Assembly: GCA_003241215.1 (NCBI GenBank)
Contig: QFOL01000250.1
Span: 1 to 5,697 of the forward strand
DNA from: Agrobacterium fabrum
Lineage (GTDB): Bacteria > Pseudomonadota > Alphaproteobacteria > Rhizobiales > Rhizobiaceae
DNA: 5,697 nucleotides
Direction of reading: 5' to 3'
A program made the position numbers and the translations under genes. Positions 1 to 5,381 of this stretch are shown in pieces. Below the pieces are notes generated by a model. It did not search any database. It saw only the letters and a list, made by a program, of their open reading frames with translations, and was not told where the DNA came from. Positions within the stretch are counted from its first letter, which is position 1. The number at the start of each line of letters is the position of its first letter.

Positions 1-70
1 ATCCTCGGGCTTGACCCGAGGATCCACAACCCGGCGTGCGACCCTGGATCCTCGGGTCAAGCCCAAGGAT
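1..70. repeat. Pair of inverted palindromic intergenic repeats (rhizobial type), left end cut by window
   Basis: Two 26-base copies lie in inverted orientation (1-26 and 45-70), separated by an 18-base spacer (27-44). The reverse complement of the first matches the second at 25 of 26 positions; the difference is at base 65. Each copy is itself a hairpin. The first has perfect 9-base arms ATCCTCGGG (1-9) and CCCGAGGAT (15-23) around loop CTTGA. The second has arms at 48-56 and 62-70 with one mismatch around loop TCAAG. The whole could form one large stem or two small ones. I recognise this motif from memory as a common intergenic repeat in Rhizobiales genomes. It lies 57 bases past the stop of the VOC gene, so it could act as a 3' transcript-stabilising or terminating structure; that role is inference. 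The element probably continues to the left of base 1. Confidence 0.85.
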
Positions 71-106
71 GACGGAGGAGGGGTCTTCCGGTTCCTCCAC
101 CCGTTG

Positions 107-120
107 CTGCCTGACGGCAG
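107..120 (-). other. Small hairpin downstream of the VOC gene, possible weak terminator
   Basis: Perfect 5-base arms CTGCC (107-111) and GGCAG (116-120) enclose the four-base loop TGAC. It begins 8 bases beyond the stop codon of the minus-strand VOC gene. No T-run follows it on that strand, so it does not meet the usual criteria of an intrinsic terminator. The larger palindromic repeat further downstream is at least as likely to define the transcript end. Confidence 0.25.
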
Positions 121-127
121 GGAGGGA

Positions 128-535
128 TCAGACCCCCCAAAGCTTTCCTTCGCCCACCTCCACCGAATTACCAGCCGGATCGCGGATATAGACGGAATAG
201 CTGTCATTCGGCCAGCGGTGATAATGTTCGATTGGAATTCCGAGCGCTTCGAAGTGGGCCTTCCAGCCGTCCACCTCCGACTTGTCCTTGGCGTAAAAGC
301 AGAAATGGCCTTGCCCCACCGCACCGTGGCGTGGGATCGGATTGTCGGGGTCGGCCCGGCGGGATTGCTCGGGATCGAAGATCAGCAGCATCTGCTGCCC
401 GCATCGGAAGAAGACGAATTGCCCGGGCAGCCTGCGCACCACTTCCAACCCGAAGACATCCCGGTAAAAGGTTTCGGCGGCATCGAGATCATCCGCATAG
501 AGTGCGGTTTCCATGATGGCGGCTGGCGGTTGCAT
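128..535 (-). CDS. VOC family protein (glyoxalase/bleomycin resistance fold)
   Basis: This is a 135-residue, single vicinal-oxygen-chelate domain protein of normal length for the family. It starts with the typical first strand and helix, METALYADDLDAAETFYRDVFGLEVV (residues 8-33, in pieces METALYADDL and FYRDVFGLE), has GHFCFYAKD in the middle (76-84) and ends with the hallmark DPAGNSVEV (119-127). By alignment to the family pattern, candidate metal ligands are Glu9, His77 and Glu126; Glu9 stands where many members have His. The family includes glyoxalase I, dioxygenases, and fosfomycin and bleomycin resistance proteins; the sequence alone does not say which substrate applies. The ATG at 535 was chosen because GGAGG (540-544) sits 4 bases upstream. 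The open frame extends back to 661, but that would overlap the GNAT gene. It follows the GNAT stop by 50 bases on the same strand. Confidence 0.9.
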   Translation of the reverse strand: MQPPAAIMETALYADDLDAAETFYRDVFGLEVVRRLPGQFVFFRCGQQMLLIFDPEQSRRADPDNPIPRHGAVGQGHFCFYAKDKSEVDGWKAHFEALGIPIEHYHRWPNDSYSVYIRDPAGNSVEVGEGKLWGV

Positions 536-539
536 GGTT

Positions 540-544
540 CCTCC
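540..544 (-). promoter_or_regulatory. Ribosome binding site that fixes the VOC start
   Basis: The minus strand reads GGAGG-AACC-ATG. It argues for the ATG at 535 over the in-frame upstream codon at 661 and over the second ATG at 514. The spacing of 4 bases is slightly short. Confidence 0.65.
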
Positions 545-585
545 GGTGGTCCATGGTTGTCCGGCACGGGAATGTGGCGGGCGGT

Positions 586-1050
586 TTATGGTTGGGTGCT
601 GAAAGTCAGCACCGTCAGGTCGTGCTTGCCGACGCCGCGTTCCAGGACGGTCCAGCCGCAATTGATATAGTAGGTTTCGAGATCGCGCTCACAGCACAGA
701 TAGCTGATGTGGTGGCCGAGTTCGGCTGCCCTTTTCGTCGCGGCCTGCATCAGCGCCCGGGCGACGCCTGAGCGCCGGCGGTCCTCTTCCACCCAGAGGG
801 CGGCGACCCAGGGCAGATATTGCGGACGCTCCTCCAGATCGCAATGGATGAGGAAGGCAGAGCCGACATAATCGTCGCCATCATGGGCGACGAAGCCGGT
901 GGGCAACGCATGGGGGTTGGTCATGTCCTTCAGGTGCTCGGCGACATCGCCCACCTGAAGGCCGCTATCCTGCCACCATGCCGTCCAGACCCGTTCGGCG
1001 ATGACGGGGCCATGCGACTGGCAGTCGCGATAATCGGAAATGTTGTACAA
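586..1050 (-). CDS. GNAT family N-acetyltransferase, TTG start
   Basis: This 154-residue protein has the standard length and layout of a single GNAT domain. Motif A is clear: a beta strand (YLPWVAALWV, 78-87) leads into the acetyl-CoA pyrophosphate loop RRSGVA (92-97, pattern R-x-x-G-x-A) and the helix ARALMQAATKRAAELG (97-112). Motif B follows as a strand (ISYLCCE, 115-121) and the YYINCGW segment (127-133), the usual Y-x-x-x-G-[WF] signature. The enzyme would transfer an acetyl group from acetyl-CoA to an amine in the cytoplasm; the acceptor cannot be read from the sequence. The start is a TTG at 1050 with GGGAGA (1056-1061) 5 bases upstream. No in-frame ATG or GTG gives a complete domain; the next Met is residue 43 and would remove the first strand. 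It lies 117 bases after the methyltransferase gene and 50 bases before VOC, so joint transcription is possible but unproven. Confidence 0.9.
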   Translation of the reverse strand: MYNISDYRDCQSHGPVIAERVWTAWWQDSGLQVGDVAEHLKDMTNPHALPTGFVAHDGDDYVGSAFLIHCDLEERPQYLPWVAALWVEEDRRRSGVARALMQAATKRAAELGHHISYLCCERDLETYYINCGWTVLERGVGKHDLTVLTFSTQP

Positions 1051-1055
1051 GGCCG

Positions 1056-1061
1056 TCTCCC
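1056..1061 (-). promoter_or_regulatory. Ribosome binding site supporting the TTG start of the GNAT gene
   Basis: The minus strand reads GGGAGA-CGGCC-TTG. The good match and 5-base spacing are the main reasons for accepting a TTG start here. Confidence 0.55.
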
Positions 1062-1063
1062 GG

Positions 1064-1092
1064 CCGGCTTTCCTCCCGCAGGCTGAAGCCGG
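1064..1092 (-). other. Hairpin in the leader of the GNAT gene
   Basis: Perfect 7-base arms CCGGCTT and AAGCCGG (1064-1070 and 1086-1092) enclose a 15-base loop holding a second Shine-Dalgarno-like GGGAGG. The foot of the stem ends 2 bases upstream of the GGGAGA used for the TTG start. It could end transcription from the methyltransferase gene only weakly, as no T-run follows, or influence initiation. Either role is inference. Confidence 0.3.
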
Positions 1093-1167
1093 ATCATGCT
1101 TTCAAATCGATGCGGGGATTAAACCGGGTGGGACGGGGTTTCGCAACCGCCAAGTTGTCGCGCCGGA

Positions 1168-1764
1168 TCAGGGTTTCGTTGCCGTCACATGCAGCCATGC
1201 GGTCGGGAGCTGGTCGTAACCGCTGCCCTGCCGTGCCTCGATTTCCACCGCCGCCCAGTCAAACTGTCCGTAAACACTTTCCAGCCAGGGCTTCGAAGGG
1301 TAATTGTAATAACGGCCGAACATGTCGCGGCCGTCCGCTTCTCCTGCCTTGAAGCTGGCATAAAAAACGCCGCCCGGTTTCAGCGCGGTGTGGATGCGGC
1401 CGATAATGCCCGGCAGGGCAGGGCGGGGCACATGCAGCAGGCAGGCATTGGCCCAGACGCCGTCATATCGCTCACTCTCATCGATATTCTCGAACAGCAA
1501 TGTCCGGACGGGAATGCCGAGCCGGTTTTGCGCCGCTTTGGCGATTTCAGGCGTTCCGTCGGTGGGGTGGACATCGTAACCGGCGGTCAGCATGAATTCG
1601 CTGTCCTGCCCGCCGCCGCATCCCAGTTCGAGAATGCTTGCACGCTCTTGCAGCCGCGCCAGGAATGTTTCCAGATGCGGGCGATCCGCCGCCTGCCCAC
1701 GCGAGGTATAGGCCGCGGCGTTACCCGTATAGAAGCCGATTGTGTCGTCGTCCCTGCCGGCCAT
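1168..1764 (-). CDS. Class I SAM-dependent methyltransferase
   Basis: This 198-residue protein has a Rossmann-type methyltransferase fold of usual length. Motif I, the SAM-binding glycine loop, is ILELGCGGGQDS (44-55). A strand with an acidic end follows (YDVHPTDG, 63-70), then motif IV-like YDGVWANACLLHVPR (100-114) and the post-motif helix and strand HTALKPGGVFYASFKAG (125-141). This arrangement resembles the UbiE/Tam-like small-molecule methyltransferases; the acceptor is unknown. The ATG at 1764 is only 4 bases after the TGA of the transglutaminase gene (TGA-GACG-ATG), with no strong ribosome binding site of its own. Translation by re-initiation after the upstream gene is therefore likely, tying it to the ATP-grasp/alpha-E/transglutaminase operon. 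It is in a different reading phase from those three genes. In other bacteria this slot is often occupied by a proteasome-like protease, which is not present here. Confidence 0.93.
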   Translation of the reverse strand: MAGRDDDTIGFYTGNAAAYTSRGQAADRPHLETFLARLQERASILELGCGGGQDSEFMLTAGYDVHPTDGTPEIAKAAQNRLGIPVRTLLFENIDESERYDGVWANACLLHVPRPALPGIIGRIHTALKPGGVFYASFKAGEADGRDMFGRYYNYPSKPWLESVYGQFDWAAVEIEARQGSGYDQLPTAWLHVTATKP

Positions 1765-1768
1765 CGTC

Positions 1769-2584
1769 TCAGCTTTGCGACTGGCTCTGCGACTGCTGCA
1801 CGGTGACCGAAACGCTCAGCGTCTCGCCGGCCGGACCGATGCGCATGCCCGATATCGGCGCGCAGTCACGGTAGCAGAGGCCGGAGGCGATGCGCACATA
1901 ACGGTCGTCGGGGCAGATATTGTTGGCGGCGTCGAAACCCACCCAGCCCAGCCCCTGAAGATGCACTTCGGCCCAGGCGTGGGTGGCCGCCTGCTCCTCC
2001 ACCTCTTCCATCATCAGATAACCGGAAACGTAACGGGCCGGCAGGCCCATCAGCCGGGCGGCGGAAATCAGGATATGGGCATGGTCCTGGCAGACGCCCT
2101 TGCCCGCTTCCAGCGCCGTTTCCGCCGTGGTTTCGATGTCGGTTGCGCCCGGCACATAGTCCACCTTGTGGTGAATGATCTCCATGAGGTTATGCAGGCG
2201 GGCAAGCTCGCTTTCGCCGGCGCTTGCCTTCACCAGTTCGCGCACCAGCTTTCCCGGCTTGGTGCGCGGCGTCTCGCGCTGAAAGAGCCACAGCGGCGCA
2301 TTGCCGATATGGTGCCCGAACACGCCGGCCTTGTCCTCGGTGTTCACGAAGCCGCTCGCCACCACCTTGACCCGCTGCTGCGGGCCTTCCGTTTCCACCA
2401 ACGCAACGCGGTTGCCGAAATGGTCGTCATAGGCCACTTCCACAGTGGCGCCATCGACGGAGACATCCCAATTCTCCACCGTCTGGCTCGGGCCGGTCTG
2501 CGGCGTCAGGCGCAGCCGCTGCAATGCATAGGGCATCGGCTCGTCATAGACATATTCCGTCGTATGGGTGATTTTCAGACGCAT
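1769..2584 (-). CDS. Transglutaminase-like family protein (papain-fold cysteine protease/transferase)
   Basis: This 271-residue protein begins with the N-terminal beta domain typical of bacterial transglutaminase-like proteins (MRLKITHTTEYVYDEPMP, then LRLTPQT at 24-30, roughly 1-80). The catalytic core has an intact Cys-His-Asp triad: Cys165 in GKGVCQDHAHI, His202 in ATHAWAEVHL and Asp218 in GWVGFDAAN. The motif RYVSGYL (184-190) also fits the family. There is no signal peptide or membrane segment, so it should act in the cytoplasm. The family cleaves or transfers amide bonds; in this operon type it is thought to hydrolyse or process the peptide product of the ATP-grasp enzyme. The ATG at 2584 has GGGGAC (2590-2595) 5 bases upstream and lies 21 bases after alpha-E. 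An odd C-terminal tail, QQSQSQSQS (263-271), comes from a 12-base tandem repeat. The physiological substrate is unknown. Confidence 0.95.
   Translation of the reverse strand: MRLKITHTTEYVYDEPMPYALQRLRLTPQTGPSQTVENWDVSVDGATVEVAYDDHFGNRVALVETEGPQQRVKVVASGFVNTEDKAGVFGHHIGNAPLWLFQRETPRTKPGKLVRELVKASAGESELARLHNLMEIIHHKVDYVPGATDIETTAETALEAGKGVCQDHAHILISAARLMGLPARYVSGYLMMEEVEEQAATHAWAEVHLQGLGWVGFDAANNICPDDRYVRIASGLCYRDCAPISGMRIGPAGETLSVSVTVQQSQSQSQS
1772..1795 (-). repeat. Tandem 12-base repeat encoding the Gln-Ser tail of the transglutaminase-like protein
   Basis: Two adjacent 12-base units (1784-1795 and 1772-1783) read CAGTCGCAGAGC and CAGTCGCAAAGC on the coding strand, with one difference. Each encodes Gln-Ser-Gln-Ser, and the stop codon follows at once. 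The pattern suggests an in-frame duplication at the 3' end of the gene. Confidence 0.85.
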
Positions 2585-2605
2585 AAGCTGTCCCCGTCCA
2601 CGCGC

Positions 2606-3547
2606 TTATTGATAGAAGCGGTAGCCTTCCGTGATTTCCTGTCCCAATTGTCCGTTGCGGTTGACAAATCTCTCCAGAAATTCGTGCAAGCCCTCATCCA
2701 TCACACGGCCGATGGTGGTCGCGCGCAGGCTGTCGCGAATGCTCTCGGCCGTGTCGTGCGCCTTGTGCCTCTCGCTGTAATCCTCGGCGATGTAATTGAG
2801 GTTGCTGGCGATCTTCTCGTAACAATAGGCCAGCGAGCGCGGCATGCGGCCATTGAGAATGAGAAAGTCGGCAATGTTGGAGGGCTTGTATTCCGCATCG
2901 TAGACCCAGCCATAGGAGCGGTGGGCCGAGACCGAACGCAGGATGGATTCCCACTGCGCATTGTCGAGCGAGGAGCCGACATGGGCCACCGCCGGCAGCA
3001 GCACGTAATATTTCACGTCCAGAATGCGGGCCGTGTTGTCGGCGCGCTCGATGAAGGTGCCGATGCGGGAGAAATTATAGAGATCGTTGCGCAGCATCGA
3101 ACCGTGGAAGGCGCCGCGCACCAGACCGGCGCGATGTTTGATGACATCGATGGTCTGCGGCAGTTCGGCATGGTTGAGCTTGCGTCCGAGGATGTTCTTC
3201 AGCTCGATCCAGAATTCGTTGGTGGCTTCCCATGTCTCGCGCGTCAGCGCCGTGCGCACCATGCGGGCATTGTTGCGGCCCGCCTCGATGCAGGACATGA
3301 CGCTGGAAGGGTTCGATTTTTCCCGCAGCAGATAATCGATCGCATCCGCCGCCGTCACCTTCTCGTGCATTTCGAGAAAGGCCTCGCGCACGCCCGCACT
3401 TTGCAGCACGCCGTCCCAGTCCTCATCGCCGCTGCCGCTGCGCGTCAGCGAAACGCGCAGGCCCGCATCGATCAGCCGGGCGATGTTTTCAGCGCGCTCG
3501 ATGTACCGGAACATCCAGTAGAGCCCGTTTGCCGTTCTGCCCAGCAT
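2606..3547 (-). CDS. Alpha-E domain-containing protein
   Basis: This 313-residue, predicted all-helical protein covers the full alpha-E family (COG2307, DUF403) length. The family signature is at the N-terminus: LGRTANGLYWMFRYIERAEN (2-21) followed by IARLID (22-27). A second copy of its core occurs mid-protein: YIERAENIARLID (15-27) matches FIERADNTARILD (165-177) at 8 of 13 positions, so the protein looks like two related helical halves. Other family-like segments are WESILRSVSAHRSY (199-212) and LILNGRMPRSLAYCYEKI (229-246). No catalytic motif, signal peptide or membrane span is seen. The biochemical role is unknown; constant linkage to ATP-grasp and transglutaminase-like genes suggests a partner in the same pathway. 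The ATG at 3547 is 3 bases after the ATP-grasp stop, and its ribosome binding site GGAGG (3556-3560) lies within the last codons of that gene, so the two are likely translationally coupled. Confidence 0.95.
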   Translation of the reverse strand: MLGRTANGLYWMFRYIERAENIARLIDAGLRVSLTRSGSGDEDWDGVLQSAGVREAFLEMHEKVTAADAIDYLLREKSNPSSVMSCIEAGRNNARMVRTALTRETWEATNEFWIELKNILGRKLNHAELPQTIDVIKHRAGLVRGAFHGSMLRNDLYNFSRIGTFIERADNTARILDVKYYVLLPAVAHVGSSLDNAQWESILRSVSAHRSYGWVYDAEYKPSNIADFLILNGRMPRSLAYCYEKIASNLNYIAEDYSERHKAHDTAESIRDSLRATTIGRVMDEGLHEFLERFVNRNGQLGQEITEGYRFYQ

Positions 3548-3550
3548 GGC

Positions 3551-4960
3551 TTAATCCTCCAGTACCCAGGTATCCTTGGTGCCGCCGCCCTGGCTGGAAT
3601 TGACCACCAGCGAGCCCTTTTTCAGCGCCACGCGGGTCAGGCCGCCGGGAATGATCTGCACCTTGTCCGAGACAAGCACATAGGGGCGCAGATCGACATG
3701 GCGCGGCGCGATGCCGTTCTTCACCATGATCGGCACGGTGGACAGCGACAGCGTCGGCTGCGCGATATAATTGGCGGGACGGGCTTTGAGCTTTTCCGCA
3801 AACAGCGTCCGCTCGCGTTTCGTCGCCGTGGGGCCGACCAGCATGCCGTAACCGCCCGAACCGTGGACTTCCTTGACGACGAGGTCGGCGAGGTTGTCCA
3901 GCACATATTTCAGGCTGTCCGGCTCCGAACAGCGCCAGGTCGGCACGTTTTCGAGGAGCGGTTTGCGGCCGGTGTAGAATTCAACGATCTCCGGCATGTA
4001 GGAATAGATGGCCTTGTCGTCGGAAATGCCGGTGCCGGGGGCATTGGCGATGGTGATGTTGCCGGCGCGGTAGACATCCATGATGCCGGGCACGCCAAGC
4101 GCCGAATCCGGCCGGAAGGTCAGCGGATCGAGGAAGTCGTCGTCGACGCGGCGGTAAAGCACGTCGATAGCCTCATAACCGCGGGTGGTGCGCATCTTGA
4201 CCTTGCCGTCCATGACGCGCAGGTCGGAGCCTTCCACCAGTTCCACACCCATCATGTCGGCGAGGAAGGAATGTTCGTAATAGGCGGAATTATAGATGCC
4301 GGGCGTCAAGACCGCGACACGCGGCTTGCCGGAACAGCCGGGGGGTGCGAGCGAGGCGAGCGATTGCCGCAGCAGATAGGGGTAGTCCTCCACCCGCCGA
4401 ACGCGGTTTTCGTGGAAGAGTTCCGGGAACATCTGCATCATCGTCTCGCGGTTTTCCAGCATGTAGCTGACACCGGAGGGCGTGCGGGCATTGTCTTCCA
4501 GAACATAGAACTGGTCTTCGCCGGTGCGGACGATATCCGTGCCGACAATGTGGGTATAGACGCCGCCGGGTGGGGTGAAGCCGATCATTTCCGGCAGGAA
4601 GGCTTCGTTTTTCTCGATGATTTCGCGGGGAATGCGCCCGGCGCGGATGATTTCCTGCTTGTGGTAGATATCGTCGAGGAAAGCATTGAGGGCGATGACG
4701 CGCTGTTCGATGCCCTGGGCCAGTTTGCGCCACTCCCGTCCGGAGATGATGCGCGGGATGATATCGAAGGGGATCAGTTTTTCCGAACTGTCGGCGTGGC
4801 CGTAGACTGCGAAAGTAATACCGGTTTTTCGAAAGATGTTTTCCGCGTCTTTTGATTTCTGGATCAGGTGCGCCCTGTCCTGTCGGCTGTACCACTCGTT
4901 ATAGTTTTCATATGGGCTTCGCGGCGTGTCGTCCGCATTTATCATTTCGTCAAATGCCAA
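3551..4960 (-). CDS. Circularly permuted type 2 ATP-grasp protein (putative peptide/amide ligase)
   Basis: This protein of about 469 residues matches the COG2308 (DUF404/DUF407) circularly permuted ATP-grasp family in length and motifs. Numbered from the TTG at 4960, these include LAQGIEQRVIALNAFLDDIY (80-99), GVYTHIVGTDIVRTG (133-147), YVLEDNARTPSGVSYMLENR (152-171), TPGIYNSAYYEHSFLA (219-234), LYRRVDDDFLDP (268-279), ANAPGTGISDDKAIY (305-319), VVKEVHGSGGYGM (361-373; nucleotide-binding Lys and Gly-rich loop), HVDLRPYV (421-428) and the invariant-looking end SSQGGGTKDTWVLED (455-469). ATP-grasp enzymes form amide bonds through acyl-phosphates; here a peptide or amino-acid ligase is proposed, substrate unknown. 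It is first in the operon, 3 bases before alpha-E. The start is uncertain. TTG 4960 has AAGGGG (4970-4975) 9 bases upstream and gives MAFDEM, which I believe is a common start in the family. ATG 4984 has no ribosome binding site, TTG 5011 has AAGGGAGG at a long 12 bases, and ATG 4945 has none. Confidence 0.95.
   Translation of the reverse strand: MAFDEMINADDTPRSPYENYNEWYSRQDRAHLIQKSKDAENIFRKTGITFAVYGHADSSEKLIPFDIIPRIISGREWRKLAQGIEQRVIALNAFLDDIYHKQEIIRAGRIPREIIEKNEAFLPEMIGFTPPGGVYTHIVGTDIVRTGEDQFYVLEDNARTPSGVSYMLENRETMMQMFPELFHENRVRRVEDYPYLLRQSLASLAPPGCSGKPRVAVLTPGIYNSAYYEHSFLADMMGVELVEGSDLRVMDGKVKMRTTRGYEAIDVLYRRVDDDFLDPLTFRPDSALGVPGIMDVYRAGNITIANAPGTGISDDKAIYSYMPEIVEFYTGRKPLLENVPTWRCSEPDSLKYVLDNLADLVVKEVHGSGGYGMLVGPTATKRERTLFAEKLKARPANYIAQPTLSLSTVPIMVKNGIAPRHVDLRPYVLVSDKVQIIPGGLTRVALKKGSLVVNSSQGGGTKDTWVLED
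3556..3560 (-). promoter_or_regulatory. Ribosome binding site of alpha-E embedded in the ATP-grasp gene end
   Basis: The minus strand reads CTGGAGGAT-TAA-GCC-ATG. The GGAGG core overlaps the final Leu-Glu-Asp codons of the upstream gene, 8 bases before the alpha-E ATG. This links translation of the two genes. Confidence 0.75.
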
Positions 4961-4969
4961 CTTCGATGT

Positions 4970-4975
4970 CCCCTT
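4970..4975 (-). promoter_or_regulatory. Probable ribosome binding site for the TTG 4960 start of the ATP-grasp gene
   Basis: The minus strand reads AAGGGG-ACATCGAAG-TTG. It differs from AAGGAG at one base and has 9-base spacing, which favours the TTG at 4960 over the ATG at 4984. Confidence 0.45.
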
Positions 4976-5023
4976 TTTTACCATATGAATACAACGCCAA
5001 ATGCAATGCAAGAACTATGCGGA

Positions 5024-5031
5024 CCTCCCTT
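5024..5031 (-). promoter_or_regulatory. Strong Shine-Dalgarno-like element in the ATP-grasp leader
   Basis: The minus strand reads AAGGGAGG, nearly a perfect anti-16S match. The only start codon in range is a TTG at 5011, 12 bases downstream, in frame with the ATP-grasp gene; it would add 17 residues including two cysteines before the TTG 4960 start. It is either an alternative start, a ribosome standby site or coincidence. Confidence 0.4.
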
Positions 5032-5237
5032 AGAAGATTTTTCGCCGACCTAGGGTTTTAAAAAAGAAGCGTTTTTTCGGTTTCAGCCTATAAATGCAGC
5101 AATGGAAGATTGGTTGCGCGGCAAGGTGCGGCGGAAGGCGACGATGGCGCTGTATGCGCCGTGAGCGAATGCATAAATTTTGTTCGTTCGCTTTCGGTTG
5201 ATGGCTCGCTGTCCTTGCATCAGAAAATCTGAAAGAT

Positions 5238-5245
5238 GTGATCAC
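5238..5245. promoter_or_regulatory. Palindrome GTGATCAC, possible operator
   Basis: This perfect 8-base palindrome lies 10 bases upstream of the TTGACC (5256-5261) that could serve as a -35 box for the transporter gene. The position would suit a regulator binding site, but a palindrome of this length can occur by chance and no matching second site is seen. Confidence 0.2.
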
Positions 5246-5375
5246 GAAAACGCCTTTGACCTTTCATCGGGATGCGGATACCGCCTTGCGGAATGCCCGG
5301 CATTGTCGGTTTGCGTGAGGCCGTAGAAATATCAATTCGCCGCATGCCGTTTCGGTTACGGGCACCATGCGGCAC

Positions 5376-5381
5376 AGGGGA
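5376..5381 (+). promoter_or_regulatory. Ribosome binding site of the DMT transporter gene
   Basis: The sequence AGGGGA-TGTTCCC-ATG gives 7-base spacing to the ATG at 5389, and decides between it and the out-of-frame ATG at 5381. Confidence 0.6.

Noticed and set aside
1..70. CRISPR-like repeats or insertion sequence end
   Set aside because: There are only two copies, in inverted rather than direct orientation, with no array and no transposase gene nearby; they fit a scattered intergenic palindrome.
536..661. N-terminal extension of the VOC protein to base 661
   Set aside because: The extra 42 residues would overlap the GNAT gene by 76 bases and precede the domain start; a GGAGG just upstream of 535 supports the shorter form.
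11..670. Open frame of 219 codons on the plus strand
   Set aside because: It starts inside the palindromic repeat and runs antisense to the VOC gene and the end of the GNAT gene. Both minus-strand proteins have family motifs; this one has none.
1189..1806. Open frame of 205 codons on the plus strand
   Set aside because: It is antisense to the methyltransferase gene, whose SAM-binding motif is clear, and its own translation shows no family features.
1742..4855. Open frame of 1,037 codons on the plus strand
   Set aside because: It lies exactly opposite three clear conserved genes, codon against codon, and exists because they avoid TTA, CTA and TCA. Its translation is rich in His, Arg, Gly, Ala and Asp, has no recognisable domain, and is not preceded by a ribosome binding site that I can see.
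4290..4895. Open frame of 201 codons on the minus strand, in another phase
   Set aside because: It overlaps the conserved part of the ATP-grasp gene entirely and its translation is Arg/Pro-rich, typical of a shifted frame in GC-rich DNA.
5060..5077. A6-GAAGCG-T6 as an intrinsic terminator
   Set aside because: The stem would consist only of A-T pairs, without a GC-rich part, and it lies in the leader of the minus-strand operon where a terminator has no obvious upstream gene to end.
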